From the NCBI GenBank assembly GCA_963815505.1, contig CAWFGU010000014.1, positions 62,001-126,000 on the forward strand: a stretch of DNA of 64,000 nucleotides, in the 5' to 3' direction. This document shows positions 45,879-54,167 of this stretch, piece by piece. Positions within the stretch are counted from its first letter, which is position 1. Each line of letters opens with the position of its first letter. A model generated the notes under the pieces. It did no database searches. It saw only the letters and a program-made list of their open reading frames with translations, and had not been told where the DNA came from. Made by a program: the position numbers and the translations under genes. This DNA comes from CAXBBB01 sp963815505 (GTDB taxonomy: Bacteria > Bacteroidota > Rhodothermia > Rhodothermales > BA12).

Positions 45879-47315
45879 ATGTCTGTCTCGCCCCGCCGCA
45901 CCAAAATCGTCTGCACGCTCGGCCCCGCGTCGTCCGATCCCGACACGATCCGCGACATGATCCGCGCCGGAATGGACGTGGCCCGGCTCAACTTCTCGCA
46001 CGGCGAGCACGCCGACCACGCCGAGCGTATCGAGGTGATCCGCGAGGCAGCCGACCAACTCGGACGCGAAGTCGCCATCCTGCAGGACTTGCAAGGTCCC
46101 AAGATTCGTGTCGGCAAGATGAAGGACAACGGCGTGCTCATTCACGAGGGCAGCAAGCTCACGCTGACGACCGAACCGCTCGAGTTCGGCACGTCCGAGC
46201 GCGCCTACATCTCGTATCCCAATCTGCCCTACGAGGTCGAGCCCGGCCGCCGCATCCTGATCGACGACGGCGCGCTCGAAGTCGTTATCACCGAAGTCAA
46301 GGGAGCGGACGTGGTGACCGAGGTGATCGTCGGCGGTACGCTCAAGAGCCGCAAGGGCGTCAACCTGCCCGACCTGCGCTCGTCGCGCCCGTCGCTTACC
46401 GAGAAGGACCTGGCCGACCTAGAGTTCGGGCTCACGCTCGACATCGACCTGATGGCGCTCTCGTTCGTGCGCTCGGCCGAAGACGTGGGCGATCTGCTGC
46501 GGCGCATCCGCAAGAGCGGCAAGCGGATCAACGTGATCGCCAAAATCGAAAAGCCCGAAGCGGTCCGGTCGATCGACAACATCATCTCGATCGCCGACGG
46601 CATCATGGTCGCGCGCGGCGACTTGGGCATCGAAATCCCGCTCGCCGAGGTGCCGAGCGTCCAAAAGTCGATCATCGGTAAGTGCCTACGCGGCAGCAAG
46701 CCCGTCATCACGGCGACGCAGATGCTCGAGTCGATGATGCAGAACCCGCGCCCGACGCGCGCCGAAGCCAGCGACGTAGCCAACGCGGTGTTGGACGGAA
46801 CCGACGCCGTCATGCTCTCGGGCGAAACGGCGGCAGGCAAGTACCCGGTTCGCGTCGTCCAGGTGATGGCCGAGATCATTAGAGAAGCCGAGCGCCACCG
46901 CGAGTACCGCACCCCGCAGGCCACGACGACGATGTTCAACCTCAACGCGCCCTACTCGGTGACGGACAGCGTGAGCCAGACCGCCGTCGCCCTGGCCGAG
47001 CAGGTGGGAGCCAGCGCCATCGCCTGCCTTTCGTCGACCGGCACGACGACGCGCAGCATTGCCCGTCACCGTCCCAGCGTGCCTGTCTACGCGTTCACCG
47101 ACATCGAGAAAGTCGTCCGCCAGCTGCAGGTGTTGTGGGGGACGCAGGCGTTCCAAATCCCGTTTCAGCGCGACACCGACGCGGGCGTCAAAACGGTCCT
47201 CGACATGCTTCGCGAGAGGGGGCTGATCGAATCCGGCAACCGCGTCGTGCTGACGGCGGGAATGCCGCTGCCCGAGAAAGGCAGTACCAACATGGTCCAC
47301 GTGACTCAAGCGTAG
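45879..47315 (+). CDS. pyk: Pyruvate kinase
   Basis: A 478-residue protein. RRTKIVCTLGPASSDPDTIR begins domain A; VARLNFSHGEHADHAERIEV is the typical substrate/ADP region, LQDLQGPKIRVGKM leads to the B domain, NVIAKIEKPEAVRSIDNII has the catalytic Lys-Glu, and IADGIMVARGDLGIEIPLAE is the metal and phosphate motif. MLESMMQNPRPTRAEASDVA and LSGETAAGKYP follow, with the C-domain to residue 478. It converts phosphoenolpyruvate and ADP to pyruvate and ATP. A TACCTTGA element at about 45840 may be the -7 box. Intact gene. Confidence 0.96.
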   Translation: MSVSPRRTKIVCTLGPASSDPDTIRDMIRAGMDVARLNFSHGEHADHAERIEVIREAADQLGREVAILQDLQGPKIRVGKMKDNGVLIHEGSKLTLTTEPLEFGTSERAYISYPNLPYEVEPGRRILIDDGALEVVITEVKGADVVTEVIVGGTLKSRKGVNLPDLRSSRPSLTEKDLADLEFGLTLDIDLMALSFVRSAEDVGDLLRRIRKSGKRINVIAKIEKPEAVRSIDNIISIADGIMVARGDLGIEIPLAEVPSVQKSIIGKCLRGSKPVITATQMLESMMQNPRPTRAEASDVANAVLDGTDAVMLSGETAAGKYPVRVVQVMAEIIREAERHREYRTPQATTTMFNLNAPYSVTDSVSQTAVALAEQVGASAIACLSSTGTTTRSIARHRPSVPVYAFTDIEKVVRQLQVLWGTQAFQIPFQRDTDAGVKTVLDMLRERGLIESGNRVVLTAGMPLPEKGSTNMVHVTQA

Positions 47316-47374
47316 CAGGCCATACGTTGGCTGATATCCTCCACGTTTCGAGGTACACGCCTGCCCCTGGCATC

Positions 47375-47836
47375 ATGCGCAGCTTCGTTCTATTCTTCGC
47401 CGTCCTCGTCTCGGGGTGCGCCTCCGTCCACTCGATTCATCCCGACGAGGCAGGTGAGGTCGAGGTGCTACACGATAGGTTGAGTGGGAAGGTCGGTAGG
47501 ATCGATCTGGTGGACGGCACGCACCGAACCGGTAGCATCGTGTTCGTGCGCGAGGACTCGACGGCGCTTCTGGCATCGGACGGGTACGAAACCGTTCCGA
47601 CGGCTGACATCGTTCGGATAACGCGTCATCGGCAGACGCAGCACGTGCGGATCGGGGTGTTGGTGGGCGCAGGTGTGGGCATCGCATTCGCCTTCGCGGC
47701 GCTTGCATCGGATGACACCTCGCTCGGTGGTCCCTCAAGACTGGCGATCGGACTGATGGCGCCGGGAGCCTTGGCAGCAGGCCTCGGTCTGGGCACCGTT
47801 GAGTCGCGGCGGCGCGTCTACGTGCTTCGCCGCTGA
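47375..47836 (+). CDS. Hypothetical lipoprotein with C-terminal membrane segments (153 aa)
   Basis: ATG 47375 gives a lipobox signal peptide (FVLFFAVLVSGC, Cys14). The mature N-terminal half is small and beta-like (SGKVGRIDLVDGTHRTGSIV, FVREDSTALLASDGYETV), resembling an SH3-like or LSM-like barrel. The C-terminal half has two hydrophobic stretches (IGVLVGAGVGIAFAFAALAS and LAIGLMAPGALAAGLGLGTV). It ends RRRVYVLRR*. This layout is common in uncharacterised Bacteroidota lipoproteins; function unknown. It is 59 bp after pyk. Confidence 0.65.
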   Translation: MRSFVLFFAVLVSGCASVHSIHPDEAGEVEVLHDRLSGKVGRIDLVDGTHRTGSIVFVREDSTALLASDGYETVPTADIVRITRHRQTQHVRIGVLVGAGVGIAFAFAALASDDTSLGGPSRLAIGLMAPGALAAGLGLGTVESRRRVYVLRR

Positions 47837-48004
47837 CCAGTGCGCGTAGGCCGAGAGCGCATTTCTCCACCAGCCTCTAGTTCGATGGGGAAGAAGCGTC
47901 GCCCCGTGTACCACCGAGCGCGTCGGATGCGTTATCCTTGTTGCTCGTCCGATTCCGACCCACGCCCTATCGCCTCAGCGCTACGCGACTCTCCGACTTT
48001 TGAC

Positions 48005-50749
48005 ATGTCCCGTGCCCCGCTGCACCGATCTCCTGCGCTCCTCGTCTGCGCGCTGATTCTGCTGACGTTCGCTGTCGGCTGCTCGTCCAACTCGGTCGTC
48101 GGACAGCGGGTGGGCAATTTTACGGCGTACTACAACACGTTCTACAATGCCCAATCGTCGTTCGACGAGGCGATGGAGACGGCTCGGGCGCGCGAAGCAC
48201 CCGTCGTGCGGACGGTATTCATGCCGCTGTTTCCCGAACCCGCCGCTCGCACGTCCAATGCGCGGTTCGACAATGCGATCAAGAAGTCGGCCGACGTATT
48301 GCGTGATCATGGCGAGAGCAAGTGGGCCGACGACGCCCTCCTGCTGATCGGGCGGACGTACTTCGAGACGCGTCAGTTTGGCGGGGCACAGCAAAAGTTT
48401 CGCGAGATCATCGACGAGTGGCCGATGACGAGAGGCGCTCCGTCGCCTCTGGCCGACGAGGCGCGGTTCTGGCTGGCTCGTTCCTACGTCGAAGCCGAGC
48501 AGTTCGAGCAGGCCGCTCGCACCATCGATGCCGCTCTGGCTGACGACGAGATCAGCGAACGGGTGCGTGCGCGGCTGCTACTGGTCAAAGGTCAACTCCA
48601 CGTGCAGCAGGGCCAGTGGGGACAGGCCGCCGACGCGCTGGCTCTGGGACTGGAAGGCGCTCGCGATCGCGAACTCCGCGCACGCGGCTACTTCTTGCTC
48701 GGACAGGTCCACGACAAGCGCGGCGCGTACGATCAGGCACTCGACGCCTTTGCCCAGGTTAGACGTTTCCGCCCCGACTATCTGCTCGAGTACGCCGCCG
48801 AGATCAGCCGTGTCCGCATGCTGTCGGCGACGGGCCTGTACGACGACGCCCTCGCTCGCACCGACGAGATGATTCGCGACGGCAAAAACTACGACTTCCG
48901 TAACGAACTCCGCCTGCTGAGGGGTACCATTCTCCAGAGCCGAGGCGACTACGATGACGCGTTTTACGCCTACGACGGCCTGCTTTACGGCGACGATCCC
49001 GAGCCTACATCGGGCGCACTGCGCGGGCGCATCCATTATAGGCTGGGCACACTCTACCGCGATGCCTACGGCGATTATCTCCAAGCCGCCGCACAACTCG
49101 ATACGGCGGGTACCAAGATTGGCGCAGGAGCGGAAAGTGAGTTGAAAGCGACCGGCGAAGCCATTCTCAATGCGCTCCAACTCAAGCGCGGCTTTACGGG
49201 CTACCGCACCGCCTTTTCCGACGTGCGCGACGCCGACAGCCTGCTCTACCTGGGCGGATTGAACGACGAGGCATTCGCCACCGAAGTCCTTCGGCTGAGA
49301 GAAGCCGAGGCCGACCGCCTCGAAGCCGAGCAGCGTGAACTCCAGCGCCGTGCCGATCAGGCCGCGTTCGAAGGCAATGCCGTGGCGCGAACCGGCGCAG
49401 CCGCTACGACGGTGGCGTCAGCAGGCGACCAGCGCGGGTTTCTCAATTACGAAGATCCCGTCCGCGTGCAAGAGGCGTACGCGGCGTTTTTCGACCAGTG
49501 GGGAGAACGGCCCCTCGTCGACAACTGGCGACGCAGAGCCGCGATCTCGGGCGCGGGGCGTGTCGAATTGGAGAGCAGTCTGGCCGGCTTCCGAGGGCGA
49601 GGAGCCGCAGGAGCACGCGTGCTTCCCCAGATCGACCTGTCGGGCATTCCGAGAACCGAGGTAGCGCGCGCTCGCGTGCGGTCTGAACGGGCGAGCGCGC
49701 GCTATCGCGTCGGTACGTCGCTCTTTTTGGGACTGGAGCGCCCCGACTCGGCGGCCGTGTGGTTTCGGCGCATCATCGACGAGGACGACACGTCGAGCGT
49801 GGCTCCGCGCGCCTTCTACGCTTTGTCCCAGGTGCAAAGCGCGTTGGGAGACACGGTGGCTGCCCGCGCCCTCACCGACGAACTGGTCGCCCGCTACCCC
49901 GACACCGACTTGGCTCAGCGGCTCGGCGCCCCCCGTAAGACGGCACCCGACTCGTCCGCCATCTTTGCGTCCCGCTACGCCGACCTCCGCACGCGCTTCG
50001 CTACACCATCCTCCCTCGATTCTTCGGCCGCCGATGCTGCGTGGCGTGCCTACCTATCGCTGAGTATCGATGCCGGGGCGGATGCCGTGGCCCCGCAGGC
50101 CTTGTTCGCCGCCGCGACCCTATGGAATGCACGCCTCGACTCGGCGATGCAGGTCGCAACCCAACCGCTACCGCCCACCGATAGCCTCTATCTCGCCATC
50201 GGCCTGATCCAGGCGCCCGACACGACGCAAACGGCTGAGGCATCTACACCGACCGTTCAGGCAGACACTACGGAAGCGCGGCAGCCCATGTCCATGCGGA
50301 TGCCATCGAAGCCAGGAGAGGCCGTTGAGGAACCGTTAGGGGAGGGGAATCCTGTGCGCGCAGAGGAAGAGGCTGACCCCGTTCGCGTAGAACCAGAACC
50401 TGAGTTAGTTGAACCGAGAGACGATGCGGAGGTCTCGGACGAGGTCGACGAGTCGGAGGGCGTCGCGCCACTCGTGGCGGAATCCAAGGAAAGCACGCCC
50501 GGAGACGTCTCGCCGCCCGAGCCGGTTCTGTCTCTACTCGACCTCTATCGCTTCATCGCTCAGGCCTATCCGCGCACGCCCTACGCCGACCGCTCCGGTC
50601 GCATCGTTACCGCTGTCACCGAACTAATCCAGCAGCGCGAGGCTGCACGCGTCGCCGCCCAAGCGCCGCCCGTCGAGGCTGATGAGAGCGAGAGCGTCTT
50701 ACCGGACGATGGGCTACCGGTCGGCGAGGTCGGCCAGCAGCGCCGCTGA
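48005..50749 (+). CDS. porW: Type IX secretion/gliding lipoprotein PorW/SprE
   Basis: A 914-residue lipoprotein (signal peptide with LLTFAVGC, Cys26). Landmarks of the family are NFTAYYNTFYNAQSSFDEAM, KKSADVLRDHGESKWADDAL with LLIGRTYFETRQF, and FFDQWGERPLVDNWRRR at about residue 495. TPR repeats fill residues 100-400 (LADEARFWLARSYVEAEQFE; RARGYFLLGQVHDKRGAYDQ). The C-terminus (about 720-870) is acidic and low-complexity (EEPLGEGNPVRAEEEADPVR) before a last helical part. PorW/SprE is an outer-membrane-anchored periplasmic factor needed for T9SS export. Its presence supports the T9SS cargo calls at 19150 and 29508. Start chosen at ATG 48005 because it gives the lipobox. Confidence 0.85.
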   Translation: MSRAPLHRSPALLVCALILLTFAVGCSSNSVVGQRVGNFTAYYNTFYNAQSSFDEAMETARAREAPVVRTVFMPLFPEPAARTSNARFDNAIKKSADVLRDHGESKWADDALLLIGRTYFETRQFGGAQQKFREIIDEWPMTRGAPSPLADEARFWLARSYVEAEQFEQAARTIDAALADDEISERVRARLLLVKGQLHVQQGQWGQAADALALGLEGARDRELRARGYFLLGQVHDKRGAYDQALDAFAQVRRFRPDYLLEYAAEISRVRMLSATGLYDDALARTDEMIRDGKNYDFRNELRLLRGTILQSRGDYDDAFYAYDGLLYGDDPEPTSGALRGRIHYRLGTLYRDAYGDYLQAAAQLDTAGTKIGAGAESELKATGEAILNALQLKRGFTGYRTAFSDVRDADSLLYLGGLNDEAFATEVLRLREAEADRLEAEQRELQRRADQAAFEGNAVARTGAAATTVASAGDQRGFLNYEDPVRVQEAYAAFFDQWGERPLVDNWRRRAAISGAGRVELESSLAGFRGRGAAGARVLPQIDLSGIPRTEVARARVRSERASARYRVGTSLFLGLERPDSAAVWFRRIIDEDDTSSVAPRAFYALSQVQSALGDTVAARALTDELVARYPDTDLAQRLGAPRKTAPDSSAIFASRYADLRTRFATPSSLDSSAADAAWRAYLSLSIDAGADAVAPQALFAAATLWNARLDSAMQVATQPLPPTDSLYLAIGLIQAPDTTQTAEASTPTVQADTTEARQPMSMRMPSKPGEAVEEPLGEGNPVRAEEEADPVRVEPEPELVEPRDDAEVSDEVDESEGVAPLVAESKESTPGDVSPPEPVLSLLDLYRFIAQAYPRTPYADRSGRIVTAVTELIQQREAARVAAQAPPVEADESESVLPDDGLPVGEVGQQRR

Positions 50750-50964
50750 AGGCGCGTGACGATTCCTCCTACAGAGCCAGTGCGTAACCCGGACGACAGC
50801 ACCTTATAGACAGTATAGCTGGACACCGCGCGGAGCAGTCGTAGGAACATGACTGCGCGCCTCCTGTTCGGCTCCGGCGTCTGCCGCTCCGCCCAGCGGA
50901 GCATTTCCCCGACCGCAGGCGCCTACCAGTTTTTCCATTTCGCGGGGCGCCCACATCCAATCTC

Positions 50965-53013
50965 ATGGCCGAAGAGGAGAAGACCCCTCAGCCCGACAAG
51001 AAGCCACGCAAAGGCCGCCTACCCAAAGCACCGGGAACGCCGCGTCTGCTCAACTTCATCATCCTGATTGCCCTGTTTGCAGGCATTCTGCACGTGTTCT
51101 CCTTCTTCGGTTCGCAGCCGGACGTGGACGTGCCATACAGCGAGTTCCTCTCGCAAATCGAGCAGGGGTACGTCGAGAAGATCCAGGTTGTCAACAACGT
51201 CCGCATCGAAGGGCAGTACACTGAGGAAGCGCTCTCGTCCGGGGTTGTCGAGGTCGCCCCGCCGCGTCAGACGCTGTTTCAGACGCAGCCCGACGAGCCG
51301 GGCGCGTTTCAGTCGACGAAGCCCGCGGACCATGACCTGACAACGTTTGTCGAGGCCTACAACACCGAGGTCGACGCCGCCGACCGCACCCCGGTCCAGT
51401 ACAGCGCCGACATGCAGGAAAATATCCTGGGCGGCCTCCTCTTCTGGTTGATCCCCATCGGTCTGCTTGTCGTGTTTTGGGTGTTCATGCTGCGCCGGAT
51501 GAACCCGGGGTCGCAAGTGCTGCAGATAGGCAAAAACAAAGCGGCGCTTTACGATGCGCAGACGGATCTCAAAGTGACGTTCAAAGACGTCGCCGGACTG
51601 ACCGAAGCCAAAGGCGAGGTCGTCGAGGTCGTCGACTTTCTCAAGAACCCGAAGAAGTTCACCCGACTCGGTGGCAAGTTGCCCAAAGGCGTGCTGCTCG
51701 TCGGACCTCCGGGGACGGGCAAAACGCTGCTCGCCAAAGCTGTTGCCGGAGAAGCGGGCGTGCCGTTCTACTCGCTCGCCGGATCCGACTTCGTCGAGAT
51801 GTTCGTCGGCGTCGGTGCGAGCCGAGTCCGCGACCTGTTCAAGCAGGCAAAAGAGAAGGCGCCATGTATCGTGTTCATCGACGAGATCGACGCGATCGGG
51901 CGTAGCCGAGGCAAAGGCGCCATGGCCGGAAGCAACGACGAGCGTGAGAACACGCTCAACCAACTGCTCGTCGAGATGGATGGCTTCAACACGGACAAAG
52001 GCGTCATCCTGATGGCCGCTACCAACCGCCCCGACGTACTCGACAACGCGCTGATGCGTCCTGGACGCTTCGACCGCCAGATCTTGATCGATAAGCCCGA
52101 CCGCATCGAGCGCGAGATGATCTTCAAGGTCCATACCCGCGAACTGCTGATTGGGTCGAACGTGAGCATGAGCGTACTCGCCAGTCAGACGCCGGGCTTT
52201 GCCGGAGCCGAAATAGCCAATGTCTGCAACGAGGCCGCTTTGCTGGCTGCGCGACTAGACAAGGACAAGATCGAGATGATCGACTTCGAGCAGGCCATCG
52301 ACCGCGTCATCGGCGGGTTGGAGAAAAAGAATAAGCTCATCAGCCCCGAGGAGCGTAAGATCGTCGCCTATCACGAGGCGGGACATGCCATTACCGGCTG
52401 GTTTCTAAATCACACCGATCCCGTCGTCAAAGTGTCGATCGTCCCGCGCGGACTTGCTGCACTGGGCTATGCGCAGTCGCTGCCTGACGAACGCTATCTG
52501 TACAGCAAAGAAGCCCTAATCGACCGGATGGTGATGATGATGGGCGGACGCGTCGCCGAAGAGATCATCTTCGGACGCATCACGACCGGCGCTCAGAACG
52601 ACTTGGAGCGCATCACGGCCATGGCTTACGCGATGGTTGTCGACTATGGGATGAGTGAGCGCATCGGCTACGTCAGCTTCAACATGCGTAAACGCAGCGA
52701 AGGCATGTCGTTCGACAAGCCGTACTCGGAAAGCACGGCTACGGCCATCGACGAAGAAGTCCGCTCGCTGATTGACGATGTGCGCGTCAAGGCACGCGAA
52801 CTGCTGACCGAAAAGGGCGAACTGCTCGAGCGGATGGCTCAAGCGCTGCTGGACAAAGAGGTGCTGGGACCTCGCGATCTGGTCGAACTACTCGGCGAGC
52901 GGCCCTACGGGAAGTACATCGATTTCGGAGTTAGCGGCGACAGCGACGCCTCGGTCGACGACCCACCCGCCGTCGTCTCGCCCGAAGCCGACCCACCCAA
53001 TCCACGCGATTGA
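50965..53013 (+). CDS. ftsH: ATP-dependent zinc metalloprotease FtsH
   Basis: A 682-residue membrane protease. Helix 1 is LLNFIILIALFAGILHVFSF (about 30-49) and helix 2 is LLFWLIPIGLLVVFWVFMLR (about 155-175). The AAA domain has GVLLVGPPGTGKTLLAKAVA (Walker A), CIVFIDEIDAIGR (Walker B) and LMRPGRFDRQI (SRH). The protease domain has VAYHEAGHAITGWF with the zinc-binding HEAGH. It degrades membrane and short-lived cytoplasmic proteins. The non-conserved N-terminal basic segment and the acidic C-terminal tail (SVDDPPAVVSPEADPPNPRD) are usual. Intact; 157 bp upstream of the str operon. Confidence 0.97.
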   Translation: MAEEEKTPQPDKKPRKGRLPKAPGTPRLLNFIILIALFAGILHVFSFFGSQPDVDVPYSEFLSQIEQGYVEKIQVVNNVRIEGQYTEEALSSGVVEVAPPRQTLFQTQPDEPGAFQSTKPADHDLTTFVEAYNTEVDAADRTPVQYSADMQENILGGLLFWLIPIGLLVVFWVFMLRRMNPGSQVLQIGKNKAALYDAQTDLKVTFKDVAGLTEAKGEVVEVVDFLKNPKKFTRLGGKLPKGVLLVGPPGTGKTLLAKAVAGEAGVPFYSLAGSDFVEMFVGVGASRVRDLFKQAKEKAPCIVFIDEIDAIGRSRGKGAMAGSNDERENTLNQLLVEMDGFNTDKGVILMAATNRPDVLDNALMRPGRFDRQILIDKPDRIEREMIFKVHTRELLIGSNVSMSVLASQTPGFAGAEIANVCNEAALLAARLDKDKIEMIDFEQAIDRVIGGLEKKNKLISPEERKIVAYHEAGHAITGWFLNHTDPVVKVSIVPRGLAALGYAQSLPDERYLYSKEALIDRMVMMMGGRVAEEIIFGRITTGAQNDLERITAMAYAMVVDYGMSERIGYVSFNMRKRSEGMSFDKPYSESTATAIDEEVRSLIDDVRVKARELLTEKGELLERMAQALLDKEVLGPRDLVELLGERPYGKYIDFGVSGDSDASVDDPPAVVSPEADPPNPRD

Positions 53014-53085
53014 CACCTGCTCGAAGCACGCTTCCCTTTACGCGTTTTCCACCGAACAGACCACCGATTACCGCATAGCACCCTT

Positions 53086-53093
53086 TATCTTTG
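53086..53093 (+). promoter_or_regulatory. Bacteroidota-type -7 promoter element upstream of rpsL
   Basis: tatctttg matches TAnnTTTG, the -7 consensus of Bacteroidota sigma-ABfr promoters. It lies 77 bp before the GTG of rpsL, giving a leader of about 70 nt. No clear TTG -33 partner is seen. It is the best candidate for the str-operon promoter. Confidence 0.6.
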
Positions 53094-53170
53094 TGTGCTA
53101 TGCCACGCTCGGCGACGCCCCACCCGGCGTCGCCTTTTATTTCGACCTCACCCGCACCCCGCGACGCCTC

Positions 53171-53542
53171 GTGCCCACAATCAACCAGCTCGTCCGCAAG
53201 GGACGCACTCCCAAGAAGCAGAAGACGACTTCGCCTGCGCTCACCGAATGCCCTCAGCGGCGTGGTGTCTGCACGCGTGTCTACACGACGACGCCTAAGA
53301 AGCCGAACTCGGCTCTGCGTAAAGTGGCTAAAGTGCGGTTGACGAACGGCTACGAAGTTATCGCATACATCCCCGGCGAAGGCCACAACCTGCAGGAGCA
53401 CTCCATTGTGCTCGTGCGTGGCGGCGGTGCCAAGGACCTTCCGGGTGTCAAGTATCACATCGTGCGTGGCGCGCTCGACTCGGCAGGCGTCAACGGCCGC
53501 TTGAAGTCGCGTTCCAAGTACGGCGCCAAGCGCCCCCGCTAA
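53171..53542 (+). CDS. rpsL: Ribosomal protein S12
   Basis: A 123-residue protein starting at GTG 53171 (PTINQLVRKGRTPKKQKTTS follows). The upstream in-frame start at 53093 would add 26 non-family residues and overlap the promoter, so GTG is preferred. TTPKKPNSALRKVAKVRLTN and IPGEGHNLQEHSIVLVRGGG are the S12 hallmarks; the Lys of PKKPNSAL is the residue associated with streptomycin response. S12 sits at the decoding centre of the 30S subunit. First gene of the str operon. Confidence 0.97.
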   Translation: MPTINQLVRKGRTPKKQKTTSPALTECPQRRGVCTRVYTTTPKKPNSALRKVAKVRLTNGYEVIAYIPGEGHNLQEHSIVLVRGGGAKDLPGVKYHIVRGALDSAGVNGRLKSRSKYGAKRPR

Positions 53543-53594
53543 CCCTCTTTGAGATTCAGGGCGCCCTGCGTGGTGCCCCACTACCTATCCGATT

Positions 53595-54068
53595 ATGCGC
53601 CGCAAGAAAGCAGAAAAACGCATCCCCGTCCCAGATCCCATCTACAACGATGTGATGGTGGCCCAGTTCGTCAACGCCATCATGATGGACGGAAAGAAGA
53701 GCACGGCCCAGAAGGTCGTTTACTCGGCCTTTGATATGGTCGGTGAGCGCAGCGAAGGAGAGGAGGGCGTCGAGGTCTTCAAGACCGCGATCAACAATGT
53801 CGCGCCACTCGCCGAAGTCCGCAGCCGTCGCGTCGGTGGTGCTACCTACCAGGTGCCCATCGAAGTGCGCCCCGAGCGCCGCACGGCCCTTGCTTTTCGC
53901 TGGATGCTCCAGTACGCCCGCTCGCGTGGCGATAAGACGATGGCGCAGCGCTTGGCCAATGAGATTCTGGCCGCCGCCAAGGGCGAAGGTGGTGCCGTCA
54001 AGAAGAAGGACGACGTGCACCGCATGGCCGAAGCCAACAAGGCGTTCGCCCACTTCAACCGTTTCTAA
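53595..54068 (+). CDS. rpsG: Ribosomal protein S7
   Basis: A 157-residue protein, MRRKKAEKRIPVPDPIYNDV at the start and then VAQFVNAIMMDGKKSTAQKV, VRSRRVGGATYQVPIEVRPE and RRTALAFRWMLQYARSRG. S7 nucleates assembly of the 30S head by binding 16S rRNA and in many bacteria represses the str operon. Intact; 52 bp after rpsL. The fusA gene follows after 99 bp. Confidence 0.97.
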   Translation: MRRKKAEKRIPVPDPIYNDVMVAQFVNAIMMDGKKSTAQKVVYSAFDMVGERSEGEEGVEVFKTAINNVAPLAEVRSRRVGGATYQVPIEVRPERRTALAFRWMLQYARSRGDKTMAQRLANEILAAAKGEGGAVKKKDDVHRMAEANKAFAHFNRF

Positions 54069-54167
54069 GGAAGCTCGAGGGCTTAAGGCCCTTCTCAGTT
54101 CTATCTGCAACCCGTATCCAGTCGGTTGCTCCCCATCCGAGCACGCGCTCGGCTTCTACATACTCCC

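Noticed and set aside
53093..53170. Longer N-terminus for S12 from an upstream start
   Set aside because: The added residues do not match S12 and the start would coincide with the predicted -7 promoter element; the GTG at 53171 gives the standard protein.
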